Of a stretch of DNA of 64,000 bases, positions 17,421-26,678 are shown in pieces. Position numbers and translations under genes: made by a program. How positions within the stretch are numbered: position 1 is the stretch's first letter; each line of letters begins with the position of its first letter. The notes below the pieces were generated by a model, which was not told the DNA's origin, ran no database searches, and was given only the letters and a program-made list of their open reading frames with translations. The stretch is taken from the NCBI RefSeq assembly GCF_008629685.1, contig NZ_VWSF01000002.1, forward strand, positions 419,102 through 483,101. The letters run 5' to 3'. Source of the DNA: Adhaeribacter rhizoryzae (GTDB lineage: Bacteria > Bacteroidota > Bacteroidia > Cytophagales > Hymenobacteraceae).

Positions 17421-18053
17421 ATGGAGCTCCCTCTGGCGCAACCAAATTTCAGTGCATCACCAGCCTTTTCGGCTAATGATGAAAACTGCTGGGAGTTATT
17501 TAAATCTGGGAATAGGAATGCCTTTGCCGAATTATATCAAAATCATATTCAGGCATTATTTAGTTACGGCACTAAAATTTGTGCAGATAACCAGGTAGTA
17601 GAAGATTGCATTCAGGAGCTGTTTATTTACTTATGGCACAACAAAGAAAATTTAAGCGCTACAAATAATATTAAATATTATTTGTTTAAATCTTTACGCC
17701 GCCGAATACACCAGGAACTGGAAGCTGGTAACCGAAAAAATAAATTAAGTACGAGCTTTGCTTATGAACAACTTACAGCCGAAGCTTCGCCGGAATATTC
17801 TCTGATAGTGGCCAGCATAGAGGAAAATCAGCGGGAAAGAATGCAGCAAGCCTTACTGGCTTTAACCAAACGCCAACAGGAAGCTATTTATTTAAGGTTT
17901 TACGATAACCTCAGTTTTCAGGAAATAGCTGATATTATGGGGCTGCAAATAAAATCGACTTATAATCTTATTTCTAAAGCAATAGAGGAATTGCGGGAAC
18001 ACGTGCAGGTATTTAACCTGTCGCTTTTCCTGCTCATGTTTTTTCCGCTTTAA
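17421..18053 (+). CDS. ECF-type RNA polymerase sigma-70 factor
   Basis: Seen: 210 aa from the ATG at 17421; an upstream in-frame TTG at 17316 would add 35 residues that do not resemble the family. Region 2 (about 25-95) has F-A-E-L-Y-x-x-H and D-C-I-Q-E-L-F-I-Y-L-W; region 4 (about 140-195) has R-Q-x-E-A-I-Y-L-R-F and a helix-turn-helix with Q-E-I-A-D-I-M-G. Known: in Bacteroidota such sigma factors are released by FecR-type anti-sigma proteins when a SusC receptor binds its substrate. The FecR, SusC (with STN domain) and SusD genes follow in that order, so this is very probably the switch of that glycan system. Confidence 0.93.
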   Translation: MELPLAQPNFSASPAFSANDENCWELFKSGNRNAFAELYQNHIQALFSYGTKICADNQVVEDCIQELFIYLWHNKENLSATNNIKYYLFKSLRRRIHQELEAGNRKNKLSTSFAYEQLTAEASPEYSLIVASIEENQRERMQQALLALTKRQQEAIYLRFYDNLSFQEIADIMGLQIKSTYNLISKAIEELREHVQVFNLSLFLLMFFPL

Positions 18054-18279
18054 ATTATCCTACACCAGCAGCTTAAATCCCATAACTACTAACCTTCCAA
18101 TATTGTACTTTATTAAAGTTCAGGTTTATGCCCTGTTAATTCAAAAAAGTGTAATGGTTAGGTTTGATTCTTAGAAAAAGTGAAATATTTAAAAAAGTCT
18201 GAAAAATATTGATGGAATTTATAGCCTTTGGCCCTTTGCTATATAAAAGCAGCTGTATACAGGCAATATTTTCTTTCAG

Positions 18280-19341
18280 ATGGATTATACCGGATTTACC
18301 GCACCCGATTTTTTACTAGACGATTATTTTCAAAGCTGGGTATTACAACCCAATCCGGAAAATGAAAAGTTCTGGCAAAATTGGTTGTTAGCCCACCCAA
18401 ATAAGCAACACGAAGTTAAAAAAGCCCGTGAGTTACTTTTATCTCTTGATTTTAAACCAGTTGTATTACCGGCCGAAAAGGTAAATCATATCTGGAACAA
18501 TATTGAAGTCCGCACCCAGGATACAAAAGTAATACCGCTGGTACCGGAAGAAAGGCCGGTTACCAATAACCAGATTAACTGGCTGCGGGTGGCCGCAATA
18601 TTTATAGGCGTTTTATTTGCCGGCCTGGCTTTGTGGAAGTTTCAGAAAACCGAAAGTACCCAAATTCGGGTTGCTACGGGCTTCGGCGAAATCCGTACCG
18701 TTACTTTGCCCGATAATTCTAAAGTGGTTTTAAACGGGAATTCGGTTTTAAGTTACGCCAGTTCCTGGGATGCTTCCTCAGTACGGGAAGTGAAGTTACA
18801 GGGCGAAGCCTACTTTTCGGTTACGCATACGCAAAATCACCAGCAATTTCGGGTTCAGGCTTCAGATGGGGTAAACGTGGAAGTGCTGGGAACAAAATTT
18901 GTGCTGACTAACCGGCCTCGGAAAACCAGGGTGGTGCTGAGCGAAGGAAAGGTGAAAGTAGCCGTTGCGGATGCACATGGGGAGGAAAATGGCTCAGAGA
19001 GCTCCCCGAAAGGAACCGAAGCAATTATGAAACCAGGGGAACTGGTAGAATTGGGCCCGGACCGCCGTTTAAATAAACGTACTGTTCATAACCCGGCGCT
19101 TTATAGTGCATTCCTGCAGCATAAAATTGTTTTTGTAGATACGCCGCTTTCCGAAGTAGCACGGGTTTTAAAAGATACCTATGGGTATCAGGTAACTTTT
19201 ACCGACCCAGCCCTGGCCACCCGTCGTTTCACTGGCTCTGGCCATCCTAAGAAAATAGATCTGCTTTTAACCGCTATCGAGAAGTCTTTCAGATTAACCA
19301 TCGAAAAGAAAGGCCGGCATATTACCATAAAACCGGCGTAA
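18280..19341 (+). CDS. FecR-family anti-sigma factor
   Basis: Seen: 353 aa with a cytoplasmic N-terminal part, one membrane helix at about 101-119, then a FecR periplasmic domain (about 130-230: T-G-F-G-E-I-R-T-V-T-L-P-D, L-N-G-N-S-V-L-S-Y) and a C-terminal STN-like/DUF4974 domain (about 275-352). Known: the N-terminus holds the ECF sigma factor and the periplasmic part reads the state of the TonB-dependent receptor. It lies 226 bp after the sigma gene and 61 bp before susC, the usual order. Confidence 0.94.
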   Translation: MDYTGFTAPDFLLDDYFQSWVLQPNPENEKFWQNWLLAHPNKQHEVKKARELLLSLDFKPVVLPAEKVNHIWNNIEVRTQDTKVIPLVPEERPVTNNQINWLRVAAIFIGVLFAGLALWKFQKTESTQIRVATGFGEIRTVTLPDNSKVVLNGNSVLSYASSWDASSVREVKLQGEAYFSVTHTQNHQQFRVQASDGVNVEVLGTKFVLTNRPRKTRVVLSEGKVKVAVADAHGEENGSESSPKGTEAIMKPGELVELGPDRRLNKRTVHNPALYSAFLQHKIVFVDTPLSEVARVLKDTYGYQVTFTDPALATRRFTGSGHPKKIDLLLTAIEKSFRLTIEKKGRHITIKPA

Positions 19342-19402
19342 GTTTTTCGTCCAGCCCTTACCTAATCACCTAATTTATTATTCACCACAAACATCTAAAA
19401 TT

Positions 19403-22400
19403 ATGTTAAAACCCTTACGCAAACTACCGCTATTAATGCTGGTAATTTGGTCTGCCGGCCTCATGCCCCCGGCCAGGGCGCAGGTACTTACCGCCCTTAA
19501 CCGGGGCTTGACCAAACAAAGGAGTACCGGCAAAGAAAGTAGCCGCCAATCTTTGGCAAAAATATTAACCGCTTTCGAGAAGCAGCATAACATAACCTTT
19601 AACTACGATAGTGAGCTGTTGTTACCGATTGTGAGTGATTTAAAAGCGCTGGAAGGTCAGACCAAAAATATTGACGAATCCCTTACCAAATTACTGGCGC
19701 CGCACCAGCTTACCTTCGAAAAAATATCGGCCAACGATTATATTATAGTTCCGGTCCGGCCGCAACCAAAACCAGCCGAAAAGCCTTTATCCAAACCATC
19801 TTCTGGAATATTAGTGGATAAAGTAATTTCGGGTAAAGTAACTTCTGCCAAAGGAGAAGGTTTGCCGGGGGTAACCGTACTGTTAAAAGGAACCTCGGTG
19901 GGGGCCACAACGGGTTCTGGCGGTGATTATACCTTATCGGTGCCGGATGCTGGCGGTACTTTAATATTTTCCTTTATTGGTTTTGCTACCAAAGAAGTGG
20001 CGGTGCCGCCAGCGGGCGGTACATTAAATATTACCTTAGAAGAAGATGCCAAGGCGCTGGAAGAAGTAGTAGTGGTAGGATTTGGTACTCAAAAGAAAGT
20101 GAACCTGACCGGAGCCGTGGCTACCGTTTCTTCCGAAGCTTTAACTTCCCGGCCAATCGGGCAAACTTCGGCCGCTTTGCAGGGAGTAGCCCCCGGGGTA
20201 ACCGTTACCCAAAGCTCCGGCCGGCCCGGCGGCGATGCGGGTACCATCCGGATTAGGGGAATAGGAACACTGAGTGATTCTAACCCGTTGGTTTTGATAG
20301 ACGGTATTGAGGGCTCTATTAATAACATCGATCCTAATTTAATTGAATCTATTTCGGTGTTGAAAGATGCTGCTTCGGCTTCTATTTATGGTTCCCGGGC
20401 GGCAAACGGGGTTATTTTAGTAACCACCAAGCGGGCAAAGGGCAACCAGCTCAGCATTGGTTACAACGGTTACGGCGGGTTTCAGACCCCTACCAATATG
20501 CCCGATATGGTTAATGCCATCGATCACATGTTATTAACCAACGAAGCTTATGTAAACGTAGGCCGGGCCGCGCTTTATTCCGATGCCTTAATAGATAAAT
20601 ATCGCACCGAAGGACCTGCTAACCGCGATTTATACCCCGATACCGACTGGCAAAAAGAAGTAATAACCGGTTCGGGTGCCATGCAAAGCCATTTTATCAG
20701 CCTGAATGGCGGGGGCGAAAAAATTCGTTTTCTGACTTCCTTGGGCTATTTCGACCAGCAGGGGCTTATCGAAAGCTCTAATTTCAAACGCTTTACTTTG
20801 CGTAACAATGCCGATATTTTGTTTTCGGATAAGTTTAACATGAAGTTTGACTTACAACTGGTAAGCGCCCATACCACCGAACCGGGCCGGGGAACTTCCG
20901 ATGTTTTTCATTGGATGAACCGGATTCCGGCTAACCAGCTTGGCATTAATTCGGATGGCACCTGGGGCGAAGGCTGGAACGGCGATAACCCGATTGCGTT
21001 TAGCCGCATTGGCGGAGAACGTAAAAACAACAGTCCATCGGCGCAATTAAATGTTTCGCTTAATTATACACCTGCAGAATGGCTGCAACTGGAGTTAACG
21101 GCAGCGCCCCGGTTTGCCCAATCGAACAACAGCGACTTTAACCGGTCGGTACAAACCTATAAACCAAACGGTGCGGTAAGTTTCCTGGTTCCGGCCAGAA
21201 GCACCCTCACCGAGGAGCGCAACCAGGCCTTTTACAATAATTTCCGGGGCACCCTAACGGCTACTAAAACTCTTGGCGGCCATGGCCTGAAATTATTATT
21301 AGGTGCTTCTCGCGAAGATTACCGCAACAATATTGTATCGGCTTTCCGCGATAATTTTATTCTGCCGGATTATCCGGTGCTGAATACCGGCTCGGCCAAT
21401 AACCAACAAGCGCGGGGCGGTGGGGCCGAGTGGGCCCTGCAATCCTTTTTCGGGCGGATTAACTACGATTATAACCAGAAATATTTGTTAGAAGTAAACG
21501 GTCGTTACGATGGTTCTTCGCGTTTTGCCACCGGCAATAAATACGGCTTCTTCCCGTCGGTATCGGCAGGCTGGCGCATCTCCGAAGAAGCTTTTATGGA
21601 ACCGTTGAAAAACGTAGTTAACGAATTAAAATTCCGGGGTTCCTGGGGCCGGTTGGGTAACCAGAATATTGGTAATTATCCGTTCACCTCCTTCATAAAT
21701 TTAGGCTCTTATACACTGGGTAAACAAATTGTAAATACCGCCGCGCTCAATACCCTGGCTAACTCCGATATCTCTTGGGAAACCACCGAAATGACGGATT
21801 TCGGAATTGACCTGACCTTGTTAGATAATTTGTCTTTTACCGGCGATTATTATTTTCGGCAAACCCGCGATATTTTATACACCTTAGATGTACCCCTGAT
21901 TATTGGTTTAGCAGCACCTTCGCAAAATGTGGGCGTGGTTAACAACACCGGTTGGGAAATGGGGCTTACTTACCGGGGCGCAGTTAAAGATTTTAATTAC
22001 GATGTAAGTTTCAACCTGTCGGATGTAATAAATGAAGTAGTGGACTTGCGCGGCGTAAACCGGACCGGCCTGACAGTTAGCCGGGAGGGTAACCCCATAA
22101 ATTCCATCTTTGGGTTAGAAGCTGAAGGCTTTTTCCAGAGCGAGGACGAGGTGGCCGCCCACGCCAAACAATTCGGAACCATTAAACCCGGCGATATTAA
22201 GTACAAAGACCAGAACAACGACGGTATTATTAACGACAACGACAACGTAATTATTGGCAGCACTATTCCGCGTTTAACTTTTGGTACTACCATCAACGCC
22301 ACCTACAAAGGATTTAATTTAAATGTTTTCTTCCAGGGTGTAGGTAAGTCTGACGGATTCCTGTGGCAGCAAGGCATTATGCCTTTCTTCTTAGGCGGTA

Positions 22401-22738
22401 CGGTGCAGGAACAGCACAAAGACCACTGGACTCCCGCAACCCCAAATGCTACTTTCCCCCGCCTGGCCTTTAGCGAAGCCAACAACGAAAAAGTATCGAG
22501 ATTCTGGCTAAAAGATGCTTCTTACCTGCGCCTGAAAAATTTACAGCTAGGCTATAAACTCCCGACTTCTTTAGTGCAGCGGGTAGGCATGAAAAACCTG
22601 CGTCTTTATGTAAATGGCCAAAACCTCTTTACGCTGGATAAATTCTGGAAAGGCTACGATGTAGAAACGCCCGTGGGTATTGGCAATGGATATCCGCAGG
22701 TGAAAGTTTACAGTTTTGGTGTTGATGTTAATTTTTAA
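19403..22738 (+). CDS. SusC/RagA TonB-linked outer-membrane protein with STN domain
   Basis: Seen: 1,111 aa with a signal peptide ending near A-R-A-Q (27). An STN (secretin/TonB short N-terminal) domain lies at about 50-117, a carboxypeptidase-like regulatory domain at 142-215, a TonB-box-like E-E-V-V-V-V-G-F-G at 220-228, the plug at about 235-345 (with D-A-A-S-A-S-I-Y-G-S-R-A-A-N-G-V-I), then the 22-strand barrel to a C-terminal Phe. Known: SusC proteins import oligosaccharides or other large solutes with TonB energy; the STN domain passes the signal to FecR. The sigma/FecR pair upstream agrees. SusD follows after 12 bp. The substrate cannot be read from sequence; the flanking genes are redox enzymes, not polysaccharide lyases or hydrolases. 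Confidence 0.96.
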   Translation: MLKPLRKLPLLMLVIWSAGLMPPARAQVLTALNRGLTKQRSTGKESSRQSLAKILTAFEKQHNITFNYDSELLLPIVSDLKALEGQTKNIDESLTKLLAPHQLTFEKISANDYIIVPVRPQPKPAEKPLSKPSSGILVDKVISGKVTSAKGEGLPGVTVLLKGTSVGATTGSGGDYTLSVPDAGGTLIFSFIGFATKEVAVPPAGGTLNITLEEDAKALEEVVVVGFGTQKKVNLTGAVATVSSEALTSRPIGQTSAALQGVAPGVTVTQSSGRPGGDAGTIRIRGIGTLSDSNPLVLIDGIEGSINNIDPNLIESISVLKDAASASIYGSRAANGVILVTTKRAKGNQLSIGYNGYGGFQTPTNMPDMVNAIDHMLLTNEAYVNVGRAALYSDALIDKYRTEGPANRDLYPDTDWQKEVITGSGAMQSHFISLNGGGEKIRFLTSLGYFDQQGLIESSNFKRFTLRNNADILFSDKFNMKFDLQLVSAHTTEPGRGTSDVFHWMNRIPANQLGINSDGTWGEGWNGDNPIAFSRIGGERKNNSPSAQLNVSLNYTPAEWLQLELTAAPRFAQSNNSDFNRSVQTYKPNGAVSFLVPARSTLTEERNQAFYNNFRGTLTATKTLGGHGLKLLLGASREDYRNNIVSAFRDNFILPDYPVLNTGSANNQQARGGGAEWALQSFFGRINYDYNQKYLLEVNGRYDGSSRFATGNKYGFFPSVSAGWRISEEAFMEPLKNVVNELKFRGSWGRLGNQNIGNYPFTSFINLGSYTLGKQIVNTAALNTLANSDISWETTEMTDFGIDLTLLDNLSFTGDYYFRQTRDILYTLDVPLIIGLAAPSQNVGVVNNTGWEMGLTYRGAVKDFNYDVSFNLSDVINEVVDLRGVNRTGLTVSREGNPINSIFGLEAEGFFQSEDEVAAHAKQFGTIKPGDIKYKDQNNDGIINDNDNVIIGSTIPRLTFGTTINATYKGFNLNVFFQGVGKSDGFLWQQGIMPFFLGGTVQEQHKDHWTPATPNATFPRLAFSEANNEKVSRFWLKDASYLRLKNLQLGYKLPTSLVQRVGMKNLRLYVNGQNLFTLDKFWKGYDVETPVGIGNGYPQVKVYSFGVDVNF

Positions 22739-22750
22739 TCAGAAGATAAA

Positions 22751-24424
22751 ATGTTACAGAAAATAAAATATTGGGTTCTGGGTCTCGGTTTGCTGTTTAC
22801 CGCCCCATCCTGCGATGATTATTTAGAAAAATATCCCCTGGAAGGCCCTTCCGACGCTTCGTTTTTCACGAACGAGAGCGAGTTGTTATTGGCCATTAAT
22901 GCCTGTTACAGTTCTTTAGCGGTGCACCCCAGCGATAACCTGCCGTTGCCCATGTTGTTAGATAATGCGGCTGATATAAGCTGGGACCGGAATAACAGCG
23001 ATTTGCAGCAAATAGGAAAAGGCAGCCATGCCAGCAATAATGGTTTTGTGCGCAATGTTTGGCAACAGGCATACACCGATATTGGCCGGTGCAATTTCCT
23101 GCTCGATAATATTGATAAAGTAAAAGACAAAACAACGCCCCAACTGTATGCCCGCACCAAAGCCGAAGCCCGTTTTTTACGTGCGTTTAATTACTCGCAT
23201 TTAGTGGAGCTTTTTGGAGGCATTCCGTTGGTAACCAAAACTTTGAAATTAGAAGAAGCATCGCTGCCTAAAAGTTCTAAAGAAGAAGTGGTAAATTTTA
23301 TTTTAACCGAACTGGAAGAAGCCGCGGCCGATTTACCGGTTAGTTACGATGCCCAGAATAATGGCCGGGCTACGAAAGGAGCGGCGCTGGCCATAAAATC
23401 CAGAACGGCTTTGTATAATGGCAAATGGGAAGTAGCCGCTAAAGCCGCTAAAGATGTAATGGATTTAAACTACCATAAATTACATCCTAATTTTGGGCAG
23501 TTGTTTACCTACGCCGGGCAAAATTCAACCGAAATTATTTTTGCTTACCAATATTTAAGAGGCATCCGGACGCACACCGTACCCCAGTGTTTCTTTTCGC
23601 GCATGGGCCGGGGTAATTCTAACAAAGTACCCGGCCAGGTGCTGATTGATGCCTACGAATGTACCGACGGATTAACGATTGATAAATCGCCGCTTTATAA
23701 CCCGCTTAACCCTTTTGTTAACCGCGACCCCCGTTTGGGCTATACTGTAGCTTTACCCGGTTCTACCTTTTTAAATATTAAGTTCGAAACGAATAAAGAC
23801 AGCTTAAAAACAACTGATTTTAGCACCACACCCGCCAGACGGGTAGATAATGTAGAGGCTACCCATGCCTTTGCAACTTTTACCGGTTATTGCTGGCGCA
23901 AATACACCGATATCATTGATCAGGCCGATGTTGTGAACTCCGAGCTGAATATTATTGCGGCCCGTTATGCCGAAGTACTGCTGAATTACGCTGAAGCAAA
24001 AATTGAATTGGGGCAACTCGACCCATCGGTTTACGATGCCATTAATGCGGTTAGGCAACGGCCATCGGTAAATATGCCGGCCATTGAACCGGGTAAAACT
24101 CAGGCAGAATTGCGGTCGGTTGTGCGCAAGGAACGCAAATATGAGCTGGCGAACGAAGGCTTGCGTTTGTACGACATCCGGCGCTGGAAAATTGCCGACC
24201 AGGTAATGAATGGCACCTTTTACGGTCGTATTCCGAAGGGCTTATTAGCCACTGCTCCAGCCATTGATGCCAACGGAACGCCAAACTATGCAACTGTACC
24301 AAACAGAGCCGATATGCGGGTAGTGGAACTCAGAGCCTTTGATGCCGCGCGCGATTATTTATGGCCTATCCCGAACATTGAAGTGCTCACCAATACCAAT
24401 TTAGAGCAGAACCCTAAGTATTAA
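22751..24424 (+). CDS. SusD/RagB surface glycan-binding lipoprotein
   Basis: Seen: 557 aa, lipoprotein signal with Cys21, then D-Y-L-E-K-Y-P-L, typical of SusD starts. The N-terminal part shows TPR-like helices (A-R-T-K-A-E-A-R-F-L-R-A-F-N-Y near 137-151), and the C-terminal part has R-K-E-R-x-Y-E-L-A-N-E-G-L-R-x-Y-D-I-R-R-W near 459, the RagB/SusD signature. Known: SusD caps the SusC barrel and helps capture substrate. It lies 12 bp after susC, in one operon. Confidence 0.96.
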   Translation: MLQKIKYWVLGLGLLFTAPSCDDYLEKYPLEGPSDASFFTNESELLLAINACYSSLAVHPSDNLPLPMLLDNAADISWDRNNSDLQQIGKGSHASNNGFVRNVWQQAYTDIGRCNFLLDNIDKVKDKTTPQLYARTKAEARFLRAFNYSHLVELFGGIPLVTKTLKLEEASLPKSSKEEVVNFILTELEEAAADLPVSYDAQNNGRATKGAALAIKSRTALYNGKWEVAAKAAKDVMDLNYHKLHPNFGQLFTYAGQNSTEIIFAYQYLRGIRTHTVPQCFFSRMGRGNSNKVPGQVLIDAYECTDGLTIDKSPLYNPLNPFVNRDPRLGYTVALPGSTFLNIKFETNKDSLKTTDFSTTPARRVDNVEATHAFATFTGYCWRKYTDIIDQADVVNSELNIIAARYAEVLLNYAEAKIELGQLDPSVYDAINAVRQRPSVNMPAIEPGKTQAELRSVVRKERKYELANEGLRLYDIRRWKIADQVMNGTFYGRIPKGLLATAPAIDANGTPNYATVPNRADMRVVELRAFDAARDYLWPIPNIEVLTNTNLEQNPKY

Positions 24425-24488
24425 TAGTTTTCGCAAGTAGAATATTTGAAAATGCTATTAGAGAAAACCCAAAAGTTTAGTTAAGCAC

Positions 24489-24525
24489 CTGCAACTCCGG
24501 TTAAGCACGAGAACCGGAGTTGCAG
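24489..24525 (+). terminator. Hairpin after susD (17421 locus)
   Basis: A 14-bp perfect stem (24489-24502 with 24512-24525) with a 9-nt loop. Only a short T stretch follows some ten bases later, so it may be partial termination or processing rather than a full stop before the FAD-dependent gene at 24569. Confidence 0.5.
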
Positions 24526-24568
24526 CATAACTTACTGTTTTTAACTAACTGAATAAAAAACCGACTAA

Positions 24569-26584
24569 ATGGGATACAAAAAGAAACTTACAGCAATAAT
24601 GCTGTTTTTGAGCTTGTTCTGCTTACACTTTCCATCAAGGGCACAGCAAAATAATATAACCGAGGTAGATATTTGTATTTACGGCGGTACCTCGGCGGGC
24701 GTAATTGCGGCTTATACCGCTAAGAAAATGGGCAAAAGCGTTTTGCTGATTGAGCCGGGCCGCAATCTGGGTGGCATGAGTTCAGGCGGGTTGGGTTATA
24801 CCGATATTGGAAATAAATACGCTATTACGGGTTTGGCCCGCGATTTCTACCGGCGCATTGGGCAACACTACGGTAAATTTGAACAATGGACTTTCGAACC
24901 CAAGGTAGCGGAAGCGCTATTTCAGGAATATATTAAGCGCGGCCAGGTAAATGTACTGTACGAGAACCGGATCGTACGCGCGCAAAAAACCGGGAACCTA
25001 ATTAAAGAAATTACGCTCGAAAATTCTTATCAGCCCCAAGCCGCCACGAATAAAATTGTGCGGGCCAAAATGTTTATGGATTGTACGTACGAGGGCGATT
25101 TAATGGCCCGGGCCGGCGTATCGTTTACCGTAGGCCGCGAAGCCAACAGCCAGTACAACGAAACCTTTAACGGCGTGCAGCTCATGAATGGCCACCAGTT
25201 TCCGGACGGTATTGACCCCTACGTGGTACCCGGCGATCCTAAAAGCGGGCTATTATGGGGTATTCATAATTCCGAATTAAAGCCGGCGGGCAGCGGCGAT
25301 AAAAAAGTACAGGCTTACAATTTCCGGATTGCCCTGACCAATGTACCCGAAAACCAGTTACCCATTACCCAGCCGGCCAATTATGATCCTAAGAAGTACG
25401 AATTATTAGTTCGGTTAATGGAGAAAAAACCCTGGACTTCTTTAAGCAGTGGCTTTATCTGGAGCCTGATGCCCAACGGCAAAACCGATATTAACAACCG
25501 CAACGGTTTCTCAACCGACATGATTGGCATGAACTGGGATTACCCCGAAGCCGATTATGCCACCCGGGCTAAAATCTGGAACGAACACGTAGATTACACT
25601 AAAGGTCTTTTGTATTTTGTAGGCAACGATCCCCGCGTACCGGACCACATTCGGGCCGAAATGAAAAAGTGGGGCTATCCGAAAGACGAATACACCAAAA
25701 ACGGTCACTGGACACATCAGCTTTACGTGCGCGAAGCCCGGCGCCTGGTTGGTGAACTGGTGATGACCCAGCACCATTGCCAGGGCCGCGAAGTAGTACA
25801 GGATGGCGTGGGAATGGCAGCTTATACCATGGACTCGCACAACTGCGACCGGCAGGTAGTAAATGGCATGGTTAAAAACGAAGGGAACGTAGAAGAAGGT
25901 GGCTTTGGGCCGTATCCTATTTCGTACCGCGCCATTATTCCCAAGCAAAAAGATGCTGTTAATTTATTTGTGCCGGTTTGTTTATCGGCTACGCACATTG
26001 CTTATGGTTCTATCCGGATGGAGCCGGTATTTATGGTGCTCGGCCAGTCGGCGGCCGTTGCGGCCAGCATGGCCATTGATGCCAAACAACCCGTGCAACA
26101 GGTTAATATTAAAAAGCTACAGGCAATATTAGCCGCTAATCCGCTGGCCGATGGCAGCACGCCCGAAATACTGGTAGATAACGATAATACCCAAACTACC
26201 AAAGTAACCGGTTCTTGGGCTACGAATAACAAAGGTGGCTACGGCCCAACCTATTTAACCAGTGAAGCAAATGCTTCCGGAACCCAGTCCGTACAATTTA
26301 CGCCCACTATCAGCAAAGCGGGCCGGTACCAGGTGTATGCTTATTTCCCGAAACTTCCGAATGCGAGCACCAACACCCATCTCCAGATTTTCGACGGCAA
26401 ACAGCAGAAAGATATTTCAATTAACAAAGCCGATATTCAGGTGGTAGGCCAAACCTCCGGTGAGTGGGCGTCTTTGGGTACTTATAACTTTGCCAAAGGT
26501 AACCAGGCCTATGTTAAAATATCAAATAAAGATGCCGATGGGGTAGTGGTGGCCGATGCTATCTTATTGGTTCCGGCACCTTAA
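24569..26584 (+). CDS. Secreted FAD-dependent oxidoreductase with golvesin-like C-terminal domain
   Basis: Seen: 671 aa with a signal peptide (to about 26). Residues 34-50 form the Rossmann start with G-G-T-S-A-G-V near 39-46 and G-G-M-S-S-G-G-L-G just after; the flavoprotein domain (FAD_oxidored, PF12831-type) runs to about 530. Residues about 540-671 form a separate beta-sandwich of the golvesin/xanthan-lyase-associated type (D-x-D-x-x-x-T-T-x-x-G-S-W near its start). Known: this pairing is frequent in Bacteroidota and Planctomycetota glycan loci and is often mislabelled xanthan lyase; the reaction is not established. It shares its catalytic domain with the next gene (26679), a likely duplication. 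Co-location with the SusCD pair suggests oxidation of an imported carbohydrate. Confidence 0.88.
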   Translation: MGYKKKLTAIMLFLSLFCLHFPSRAQQNNITEVDICIYGGTSAGVIAAYTAKKMGKSVLLIEPGRNLGGMSSGGLGYTDIGNKYAITGLARDFYRRIGQHYGKFEQWTFEPKVAEALFQEYIKRGQVNVLYENRIVRAQKTGNLIKEITLENSYQPQAATNKIVRAKMFMDCTYEGDLMARAGVSFTVGREANSQYNETFNGVQLMNGHQFPDGIDPYVVPGDPKSGLLWGIHNSELKPAGSGDKKVQAYNFRIALTNVPENQLPITQPANYDPKKYELLVRLMEKKPWTSLSSGFIWSLMPNGKTDINNRNGFSTDMIGMNWDYPEADYATRAKIWNEHVDYTKGLLYFVGNDPRVPDHIRAEMKKWGYPKDEYTKNGHWTHQLYVREARRLVGELVMTQHHCQGREVVQDGVGMAAYTMDSHNCDRQVVNGMVKNEGNVEEGGFGPYPISYRAIIPKQKDAVNLFVPVCLSATHIAYGSIRMEPVFMVLGQSAAVAASMAIDAKQPVQQVNIKKLQAILAANPLADGSTPEILVDNDNTQTTKVTGSWATNNKGGYGPTYLTSEANASGTQSVQFTPTISKAGRYQVYAYFPKLPNASTNTHLQIFDGKQQKDISINKADIQVVGQTSGEWASLGTYNFAKGNQAYVKISNKDADGVVVADAILLVPAP

Positions 26585-26603
26585 TTTCTGGTAATTAATC
26601 TAT

Positions 26604-26626
26604 GCCTGGGCAAATGCTGCCCAGGC
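26604..26626 (+). terminator. Short hairpin between the two FAD-oxidoreductase genes
   Basis: A 9-bp GC-rich perfect stem (26604-26612 with 26618-26626) with a 5-nt loop, 20 bp after the stop codon. No T run follows; it may protect the upstream mRNA end. Confidence 0.4.
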
Positions 26627-26678
26627 AAAATCAAAATAGAAATTTAATTAAGTATAATAATCCTTTAAAACTTTTTCT